This document shows, in pieces, positions 18,134 through 25,600 of a stretch of 64,000 nucleotides of DNA. Origin of the DNA: G965267425 sp965267425 (GTDB lineage: Bacteria > Bacteroidota > Bacteroidia > Flavobacteriales_E > Vicingaceae); the NCBI GenBank assembly GCA_965267425.1, contig OZ253959.1, positions 868,001 through 932,000 on the forward strand, written 5' to 3'. How positions within the stretch are numbered: the stretch's first letter is position 1; each line of letters begins with the position of its first letter. The notes under the pieces were generated by a model. The model did not search any database and was not told where the DNA came from. It worked only from the letters and a program-made list of their open reading frames with translations. A program made the position numbers and the translations under genes.

Positions 18134-19210
18134 ATGACTAAACATTCTACCTACTTATTATCTTTTCTATTCATGTTCACTTTTTTCATTGGAAATTCCC
18201 AAACTGTCAAAACAGGTCTTTCTTTTGATGGAGTGGATGACTACGTGCGTATTCCTCATGGTAATGCGCTTAATTTAGGAACTGGTGAATTTACTATTGA
18301 AGCTTGGATTCAAGTGGAAGATGATATTGAAGCCCTTGCCCCTATAATTTTGGCCAAAAAGGCTGGAAGTTTAAGTGCCAATGGCTTTATGTTTGGCTTA
18401 AATGATAAAGGAAAATTGGTGATTCAAATCGAAGGTCAGTCTTACTTTGCTTCATCTTGGGGAGGAGTAGATTTACGTGATGGACAATGTCATCATGTGG
18501 TGTATACTCGCGAAAATGCCAGTGGAAGCGACACGGTTAGAGCATACATTGACGGAGGACTTCGAAGTAAGTCTGTAAAGTCCATTCCAAAGACATTAAA
18601 TGCAGACAATACGGATGATCTTACCATTGGTTGGTCTGAATTTACCATTATCAATGATGAATATTATTTCAAAGGCATGATCAAAGAAGTTCGTGTTTGG
18701 AATGTGAGAAAATCGCAAAGCGAAATTTCAGCCTCAATGGATAAATTTCTGGATGGAAATGAATCTGGTTTGGTTGGGTATTGGTCACTTTATGAAAATG
18801 GGGGACAAGCCGGTCAAGACAGATCTGGTAATGGGAACAACGCTGTTTTAGGTGGTGGTTCCGGAGCAGAAGGTTCAGATCCTACATGGGCCGATTTTTG
18901 TGACGTTATTGATGACGATCTTCCTGGTGGAAGCGGACCTACAGGAATAAACGACCCCAAGGATATTTCGTTTACGGTTTATCCAAACCCATTTGAAAAT
19001 CAAATCATTGTGGAGAGTCATGGAAGCGATATTTCGACCATCACCAATGTTCGATTACTTGATGTAACCTCTAGGGTATTTGTAAATCGAAAAAATCAAA
19101 CAAATGGAGCAAGAATGCTCATTGAAACTGGAAAGTTACCATCTGGAATTTATTTCCTGGAATTAACCATGGATGACACTACAAAAGAGATTATAAAGTT
19201 AAGGCGCTAG
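18134..19210 (+). CDS. Secreted LamG-domain protein with T9SS C-terminal sorting signal
   Basis: The 358-residue protein has a signal peptide (LLSFLFMFTFFIGNSQ, cleaved after about residue 23). A LamG/concanavalin-like fold spans about 30-245 (LSFDGVDDYVRIPHG near the start; FTIEAWIQVEDD; GMIKEVRVWNVRKSQSEI; GLVGYWSLYENGGQ). These folds often bind sugars or proteins. A linker follows, and the final 80 residues (FTVYPNPFENQIIVES to KEIIKLRR) form a type A T9SS sorting domain, so it should be secreted across the outer membrane and anchored or released. No catalytic domain is present. The ligand is unknown. Confidence 0.88.
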   Translation: MTKHSTYLLSFLFMFTFFIGNSQTVKTGLSFDGVDDYVRIPHGNALNLGTGEFTIEAWIQVEDDIEALAPIILAKKAGSLSANGFMFGLNDKGKLVIQIEGQSYFASSWGGVDLRDGQCHHVVYTRENASGSDTVRAYIDGGLRSKSVKSIPKTLNADNTDDLTIGWSEFTIINDEYYFKGMIKEVRVWNVRKSQSEISASMDKFLDGNESGLVGYWSLYENGGQAGQDRSGNGNNAVLGGGSGAEGSDPTWADFCDVIDDDLPGGSGPTGINDPKDISFTVYPNPFENQIIVESHGSDISTITNVRLLDVTSRVFVNRKNQTNGARMLIETGKLPSGIYFLELTMDDTTKEIIKLRR

Positions 19211-19227
19211 TAATCTTTTGACCATGG

Positions 19228-19265
19228 AAAAAAAGAGAGCACCGATTATTCGATGCTCTCTTTTT
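19228..19265. terminator. Bidirectional terminator between LamG and DUF1883 genes
   Basis: An A-run (19228-19234) precedes GAGAGCA (19235-19241), a 12-base loop, TGCTCTC (19254-19260) and a T-run. It can end transcription from both sides. The right arm lies in the last codons of the DUF1883 gene, whose stop codon falls in the loop. Confidence 0.8.
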
Positions 19266-19656
19266 CTTCTGTCTCTTCGTCTTCTTCAGACTCTTCAGAA
19301 CTTTCATCAACCGGGTCTTCAGCGGTTGATGATTCATCAGAAGACGGTATATCTTCATCAGCAAAAGGATCGACAAGTTTAATTTCCGGCGGTAACACCT
19401 CTACGCGTGCATTGATATCCACTGGATTAAAGTGGCTACCTCTCTCTACGACCACATACCAATCACCATCAAATGAAACTGTGAATTCAGCTTCCGGAGG
19501 ATTGAAATCACCTCCCATTGTTCGGTAGCGTTTTACGCCATCACGATATTTGAAAAAGCTACTCTTTGGCATAAACCAAACTTTGGTTGCTTTATCAAAG
19601 TGAACTTTTACCCGGTGTCCTCTTTTAACTTTGAGCTTTTGCGTTAATATTTTCAT
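19246..19656 (-). CDS. DUF1883-like protein with acidic tail
   Basis: The protein has 136 residues. Residues about 5-90 resemble the DUF1883 domain (KRGHRVKVHFDKATKVWFMP, the FKYRDGVKRYRTMGGDF block, and DGDWYVVVERG), a small beta-rich domain found alone or before TIR domains in other bacteria. After residue about 95 the chain becomes a very acidic, Ser/Glu/Asp-rich tail (DESSEESEEDEETEE), likely disordered. There is no signal peptide. The function is unknown. The terminator hairpin at its 3' end is shared with the convergent LamG gene. Confidence 0.65.
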   Translation of the reverse strand: MKILTQKLKVKRGHRVKVHFDKATKVWFMPKSSFFKYRDGVKRYRTMGGDFNPPEAEFTVSFDGDWYVVVERGSHFNPVDINARVEVLPPEIKLVDPFADEDIPSSDESSTAEDPVDESSEESEEDEETEEKESIE

Positions 19657-19727
19657 GAATTCTAATTTCTGAAACTAAACTAATAAAAATTAACAACATT
19701 CAATGCAAGGAATTGATGTCGATGCAC

Positions 19728-20156
19728 TTAAATTTCTAATTGCGAAGTATCAAATGGTATGGCAGAAAGAGAGCCGTTACCAACGGCTTTGATATCGGAT
19801 ATATCTACTCCGGTTATCATTCCTTCCGTAACCAATATTCTTTTTCCTCGTCGAATGACTTTTCCTTTGGCAATCAATTTTTCATTCAGTTTAACTGAGC
19901 TCAAATAATTGATTTTAAACTCAATAGTTGAAACAAGCATGTTGTCAGCAGCAACAATGCTCAACCCTGAAACGCTGAGTACAGCATCCATTAATCCAGC
20001 AATTACGCCTCCGTGAATATAGTTAGGTAATGCCTGGTGTTTTTGATTTGGTGTGAACTCGTATTCTATTTCTCCAGGCTTGATAATGGATAAATGGTAT
20101 CCATTGTCTTCACCAAATTGATTCACCTTATTATACCAATCAATAATTTTGTGCAT
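19728..20156 (-). CDS. PaaI-family hotdog thioesterase
   Basis: The 142-residue protein has a hotdog fold of the PaaI/YdiI type, whose members hydrolyse acyl-CoA thioesters in the cytosol. The characteristic stretch NYIHGGVIAGLMDAVLSVSG contains the active-site helix with its HGG turn and the Asp of GLMDA. The central beta strands follow (STIEFKINYL, then RRGKRILVTEG). I place the start at the ATG at 20156 (MHKIIDWYNKV). A longer frame from 20198 would encode its first 14 residues through the terminator hairpin of the upstream gene. The substrate is unknown. Confidence 0.82.
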   Translation of the reverse strand: MHKIIDWYNKVNQFGEDNGYHLSIIKPGEIEYEFTPNQKHQALPNYIHGGVIAGLMDAVLSVSGLSIVAADNMLVSTIEFKINYLSSVKLNEKLIAKGKVIRRGKRILVTEGMITGVDISDIKAVGNGSLSAIPFDTSQLEI

Positions 20157-20166
20157 AGATGAAAAT

Positions 20167-20195
20167 AAAAAAAGCCCTCGAAACGAAGGCTTTTT
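20167..20195 (-). terminator. Terminator after the DUF1573 gene
   Basis: On the minus strand, AAAAAGCC, an internal TCG/CGA pairing around an 11-base region, and GGCTTTTT form a strong hairpin, with a T-run contributed by 20167-20173. It lies 21 bp after the DUF1573 stop and just before the thioesterase start. A-runs on both sides make it potentially bidirectional. Confidence 0.75.
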
Positions 20196-20216
20196 CAAAC
20201 GTCTTTAAATCAACAA

Positions 20217-20750
20217 TTAAACTTCAACCACATTGGCCTTGATCTTAAGAATAGTTGTTTCAGGCTCTGTGTTTGCAGTGATTGTCACTGTTTTTGTTTG
20301 TTGATCTTTTTGTTTTCCTGGGCTGTATACCACTTTGATTTCACCAGTTTCTCCCGGAGCAATTGGTTCTCTTGGGTATTCAGGAACAGTACATCCACAT
20401 GATCCACGTGCATTGGAAATAACTAATGGTTCAGCTCCTGTGTTTGTAAATGAAAAGACATGTTCATTTTTGGTGTCCTGGTTAACAGTTCCAAAATTGT
20501 GCTCCATTTCCGCAAATTCAACCGAAGTGGCAGGTAAATTGTTTTCAATCGGGTCATTGTTTTGAATATTGGGTTGAATAGTACTTGTAGCATTGCTAGC
20601 TGATGCAGCCGAACTGGGCTGAGCTACTGCTGACGACGAAGTGACTGCGCTTGATGAGTCATTTGATGACGACATATCAAGTTTCAATGTATTAATGATG
20701 AGCGTTACGGCTATCAATGCCAATAATCCAATTTTAATATTTTCTTTCAT
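20217..20750 (-). CDS. DUF1573 family membrane-anchored or secreted protein
   Basis: The 177-residue protein has an N-terminal hydrophobic helix (IKIGLLALIAVTLIINTLKL) without a clear cleavage site. A Ser/Ala/Asn-rich linker spans about 28-70, and one DUF1573 domain spans about 75-175 (FTNTGAEPLVISNARGSCGC, then PIAPGETGEIKV). The domain is nearly the same as in the 664-1140 protein, which points to a recent duplication or strong constraint on the CGC region. It is probably tethered in the periplasm by the N-terminal helix. The role is unknown. A terminator follows immediately. Confidence 0.83.
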   Translation of the reverse strand: MKENIKIGLLALIAVTLIINTLKLDMSSSNDSSSAVTSSSAVAQPSSAASASNATSTIQPNIQNNDPIENNLPATSVEFAEMEHNFGTVNQDTKNEHVFSFTNTGAEPLVISNARGSCGCTVPEYPREPIAPGETGEIKVVYSPGKQKDQQTKTVTITANTEPETTILKIKANVVEV

Positions 20751-20791
20751 AATTCTAATCTGTTAGCTGTTACTGCAAATATAGGAATAAC

Positions 20792-22372
20792 TTATTTTGA
20801 TTTATACGATAATTCAGACCATTCAAAATTGTCATCCTGCATAATTTCAATGGCTTTATTGTACGTATCATTTTTAAGGTTTGCAATTTGATAATATGCA
20901 TTGTTACCATAAAGATTCCGGGCAATAAGTGCCTTGATGTCATTGATCATCGTAGGTTGAGTTAATGTCCATTCTTCCTCATCTTCTGGTTCAATTCCTG
21001 CCTTTTTTCCATGTTCTTTCAATGAAAGAATCAATTCATCAGACACTGAAAAATCCGCAATGTATTCATCGCTTTGTTTGTATTGATCATGTAAGGTTTT
21101 TCTATGATCGTCCAGATAATCATAAATAAATTCATTCAAAACACCTTTCCTGATAATTTTGGTGTAATAATCCGTGTATTTGGACGTGTCCAGAGGTACA
21201 AATACGTCAGGCATAATTCCGCCACCACCATAAACCACCCGGTTCTTGTCCGTTTTGTAGGTCAGGGAATCTACATTGTCTATGGAATCATAATAGGCCA
21301 TTCCTTCAGATTCGTATCTTTTCAATATTTCTTTCTGATATTCATCAATATCTCCGTCGTATGGTTTTTGGATACATCTTCCTGAAGGCGTATAATATCG
21401 GGCAGTTGTTAATCTTATCACTGAACCATCAGAAAGCATGTATGGTTTTTGCACCAAGCCTTTTCCAAACGACCTTCTACCCATAATTAATCCTCGATCC
21501 CAATCTTGAATGGCACCACTGACAATTTCACTTGCTGAAGCCGAACCTTCATCGATTAATACAATTAAATTTCCATTGGTAAAGGACCCATTTTTGGTTG
21601 CGTTGTATCTGATTTTTGGTTGTTTTTGCCCCTCAGTATATACAATCAGTTTTGATTTGTCAATGAATTCGTCAGCAAGATCAATAGCTGTTTGGAGATA
21701 TCCACCTCCATTTCCACGAAGATCCAATATCATACCTTTCATATGATCTTGCTCCAGTTCGCTCATGGCATCATTGAACTCTTTCATGGTGGTTTTTGAA
21801 AAGCGATTTATCTTAATGTAACCAACCGATGGATTGGCCATGTAAGCAGCATCAACACTTTTAATAGGAATCTTATCACGAGTAATGACATAATAAGACA
21901 ATTCTTCAGCCCCTCGTCGGTGAACACCAACTTCCACTTTACTTCCCTTTTTACCCCTTAGTTTGCTCATCACATCACTGTTTTTGATGCCTGTTCCAGC
22001 AACTGTTTCTCTTTCAATTTCAATTATTTTATCTCCAGCGCGCAGCCCTACTTTTTCCGATGGTCCCCCAGGCATAGGAGAAACAACCAGGATTGTATCC
22101 CTGAATATATTGAATTGAATACCGACACCTTCGAAATTTCCATTCAATGGTTCGTTCATTTGCTGAATTTCTTCTCTTGGAATATAGGTAGAATGCGGAT
22201 CGAGGTGCTCTAGGATTCCAACAATGGCTTCTTCAACCAATTCTCTTTCTTCTGTGGAATCTACATAGGCTACATTGATGTAATGCATCATTTCCAAAAA
22301 TTTGGACACTTCGGTGCTTTGTCCATAAACCACTCCACTTACTACAATCAGTATCAGACTAAGTCGTTTCAT
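20792..22372 (-). CDS. S41 family C-terminal processing peptidase
   Basis: This 526-residue serine protease of the CtpA/Prc family has a signal peptide (KRLSLILIVVSGVVYGQ), a PDZ domain at about 70-165 (the GVGIQFNIF and SEKVGLRAGDKIIEIE regions) and a catalytic S41 domain. The Ser/Lys dyad is the middle Ser of EGSASASEI and the Lys of SFGKG 25 residues later, the same spacing as in Prc and CtpB. It should cut exported proteins near their C-termini in the periplasm. The start ATG at 22372 directly precedes the signal peptide. A longer frame from 22429 adds an unlikely N-terminus. The C-terminal 130 residues are a helical extension usual in Bacteroidota members. Confidence 0.92.
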   Translation of the reverse strand: MKRLSLILIVVSGVVYGQSTEVSKFLEMMHYINVAYVDSTEERELVEEAIVGILEHLDPHSTYIPREEIQQMNEPLNGNFEGVGIQFNIFRDTILVVSPMPGGPSEKVGLRAGDKIIEIERETVAGTGIKNSDVMSKLRGKKGSKVEVGVHRRGAEELSYYVITRDKIPIKSVDAAYMANPSVGYIKINRFSKTTMKEFNDAMSELEQDHMKGMILDLRGNGGGYLQTAIDLADEFIDKSKLIVYTEGQKQPKIRYNATKNGSFTNGNLIVLIDEGSASASEIVSGAIQDWDRGLIMGRRSFGKGLVQKPYMLSDGSVIRLTTARYYTPSGRCIQKPYDGDIDEYQKEILKRYESEGMAYYDSIDNVDSLTYKTDKNRVVYGGGGIMPDVFVPLDTSKYTDYYTKIIRKGVLNEFIYDYLDDHRKTLHDQYKQSDEYIADFSVSDELILSLKEHGKKAGIEPEDEEEWTLTQPTMINDIKALIARNLYGNNAYYQIANLKNDTYNKAIEIMQDDNFEWSELSYKSK

Positions 22373-22553
22373 ATTCGTTCTTGAAATGTAATCACATAAA
22401 ATTACGGAAAATTGAAATGGGAGTTTCAAAATGCTTCTAATTCAACTGAGAATTAACATTTTGATGTACCAGTCCAATTTTACATCACCATATTTTAACG
22501 GTTTTATTCTTTCAATATTTGGTTGGTTTATACAATAATTGACATGAATACAA

Positions 22554-22561
22554 TAAATTTG
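22554..22561 (+). promoter_or_regulatory. -7 promoter element before the large T9SS protein
   Basis: TAAATTTG matches TAnnTTTG and lies 110 bp before the ATG at 22672. No TTTG is correctly spaced upstream. A transcript from here would start near 22568, so the TetR-type palindrome at 22627-22648 would lie in its leader. Confidence 0.4.
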
Positions 22562-22626
22562 TGCTTAGCCAAATACCTGAATTGTAACCTTTGAACATAT
22601 TCAGCGTAAGAATTATTGGAATGATT

Positions 22627-22648
22627 AGTGAGTAAATACTTACTCACT
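22627..22648. promoter_or_regulatory. TetR-type operator-like palindrome
   Basis: AGTGAGTAA-ATAC-TTACTCACT is a perfect 22-bp inverted repeat with 9-bp arms. Its length, the GTGAGT core and the even 4-bp centre resemble operators of TetR/AcrR-family repressors. It lies 24 bp before the ATG of the 1704-residue T9SS protein, where a bound repressor would block elongation or a nearby start. No TetR gene is present in the window. Confidence 0.6.
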
Positions 22649-22671
22649 TTTTGAATTGTTTTGATGTACCT

Positions 22672-25600
22672 ATGAATAGTTTAACGAAGGCTCTGACCGT
22701 ATTATTTTCAGTTCTTTCAGTATCGACTTTTTCTCAAATCCGCCAATCAATAGCATCAGGATTGTTTAATGATATTGCCGTATGGGATTGTTCGTGCGTA
22801 CCTGCGAATAATGAAAGCATTGTCATTTCAACAGGAGATACTGTTCAACTGGTTGCCGGCATCACTATGACCGATGTTACAGTGAATTCAAGTGCGGTAT
22901 TGGATAATCAGGCAAATAACCTCAACATTACAGGTGCTTATGTAATCAATGGTTTACACCAAGGCTCAGGTAGAATTACCATGACAGGCAATGCAAATAC
23001 CGTTGATGGAACTGGAGAAGTAGCAATTACCAATCAGTGGCGTTTCCAAAATGGTACGGATACCATATTGGCTACTGCAAATATTTCCAGAACTTCCGGT
23101 GGACAAATTCGGGTGGTCAACAACGACTCTGTGATCAATTATGGAACCATAATTTCGGAAAGAAATTTTGTAGGAGGAGGAGCCAATGCAGTTTGGATCA
23201 ACGAAACAGGTTCTACTATATCTACCGAAAGAGCCATGTTCACTAATGGACGATTGTTTGCTTCGGCCGTGAACAATACAGTAATATATGCGGATTTAGC
23301 AGGAAATCAGACCGTAAAAACTGCTGAAAACAATACCTACTACCATTTAGAATCTTCGGGTTCAGCAAACAAAAACTTGAGTGCTAACATTATTATTTTG
23401 GGCAATCTAACATTAAATGGTGGAAACTTTAATACCAATAGCTTTGATGTTGAGCTAGGAGGAAATTTTACAAATACAGCAGGTGTTTATTCGGAAGGTA
23501 CAGGATTGACTACATTTAATGGAACTTCTGATCAAACCATTACACCGGGGGTCAATGAAAATTTCTACGACTTTACGATCAATAATTCTTCCGGAGATAT
23601 AATTCTGGCTGGAGACCTTTCTATTAGCGATACGCTGCGCATGACTTCTGGTAATGTGCAAACAAATTCCAATACCCTAACATTGGGAACATCGGTTTCA
23701 TCGACAGGTGCATTGGCCTATTCGAGTGGAAGAATTATAGGATCATTTGAACGTTGGATCAATACGGCAGGAAGCTCCACTTTATTTCCAATGGGTACAA
23801 GTTCAAACTACCTGCCATTTGACATATTCTTTAATACGTTGACCGCAGGAAGCATGACGGTGAGTTTTAATGAAACACTTCCAGGTAATGATGGATTACC
23901 GGCGTTTGATGCAACCGATAGTGTTCATTCCGCATTTATAGAAGGATTTTGGGACGTTCAAATAGGTAATGGATTGGTTTCTAACAATTATGATTTATCT
24001 GTAACAGCAAATGGATTTACAAGCTATACCATAAATAGCAGTACCAGGATTTTATCCAGAAATGATGCATTGAGTAATTGGGTTTTCACTGGTTCTCATG
24101 CAGCCGCTTCTTCTCCTGTGATAAATAGGAATTCTATGGCTACCCTACCTGTTCAAATAGGTATAGGCGATACTACCAGATGTACAAGTGCTACGCCAGT
24201 GACTTCAGCCATTACAGGTGCGGATTCAGTATGTGTGAATACATCGGGGTCTGCATATTCAGTTGTTTTGAACCCTGGGAATTCGTATATATGGACCATT
24301 ACAGGTGGAACACAAGTTTCAGGAACCAATACAGAATCCATTACTGTTGATTGGGGAGCAGATGCTATTGTAGGAGAGGTAAGTGTGACTGAACAAAATG
24401 GCTGCAGTTACGGAGTTCCACAAACGCTATCCGTAACCATTCATACATTGCCTGTTAGTTCCATTAGCGGAAACGATAATCTGGTAGAAAACTCAACAGG
24501 TGAATCGTATTCTGTTGTTCAAACCCCTGGATATACCTACAATTGGACCATTTCAGGAGGAACACAGGTTTCAGGAACCAACACCAATTCCATCACGGTT
24601 GATTGGGGAGCTGCAGGAAATGCCCAGGTTCAGGTTGAAGCCGTCAGTGCTTGTGGAACTTCTACATCAACTACCCTGGATGTCACACTTTTTGCATTGA
24701 TTCAAAGCATTGGTGACGGAGCGTTTAATTCAACAAGCACATGGAATTGCGCTTGTGTTCCAGGCATTTCATCTAATGTAGTGATCTCTTCAGGAGATTC
24801 TGTTCACCTCACTGCAAATGCCAATATCAATAATGTTACCATAGAAAATAATGGTGTTCTTGATGGGTTAGCCCGTCAGTTGACCATATATGGAGATTTA
24901 ACAAACAATGGTCGTTATCGAGCATCCGGGCGATTGAACATCAGAGGTACCTTGAGTTCCATTTATGGTACCGGAGATTATTCAAACTTAAGTGGTCAGC
25001 TGAGGTTTTTTGCCGGAGTTCATGAAATATCATCTGAAGTCGTCATTGATAAACCTGGAGCTTTACGAGTACAGGCAGCAGGAACAGTTGAAAATCATGG
25101 ATATGTTCGGCTTGCTGGAAATCTGGTAGGAGCGAATGCCACAACTTCCGTATTTACCAATAAAGCAGGAGGTAATTTATTGCTAGCTGGTACTGTATTG
25201 ACCAATGGAGTCTTAAATGCCAATGAAACTGGAAATACAGTCACGTATGAAGAAACTGGTACTACTAATCAAAGTATCAAGCAACCGTCGAGCGGTGAAT
25301 ATTACAACCTGGTCATTGATGGAAACAATGTGAACAGTGATAAATTATTACTTGCAGATGTTACCATACTGGGAGATCTCACATTGGTTGAAAGTACATT
25401 TGATGTTTCCACGTCCAGCTATAATGTTGAACTCCATGGAAATTGGAACAATACCGGTGGCTCATTCACTCCGCGATTCGGAACAGTAACGTTCGGAGGA
25501 TCCGGAACACAAGTAATTAATCATGCATCGTTGGAATCGTTTAATGATGTAGCAGTTAACTCAGGTTCTTCTGTCTTGTTAAGAACACCAATTGATTTGG

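Noticed and set aside
22651..22671. TTG start 21 bp upstream of the giant surface protein ATG
   Set aside because: It adds residues MNCFDVP before the signal peptide, and the ATG at 22672 gives a clean signal-peptide start.
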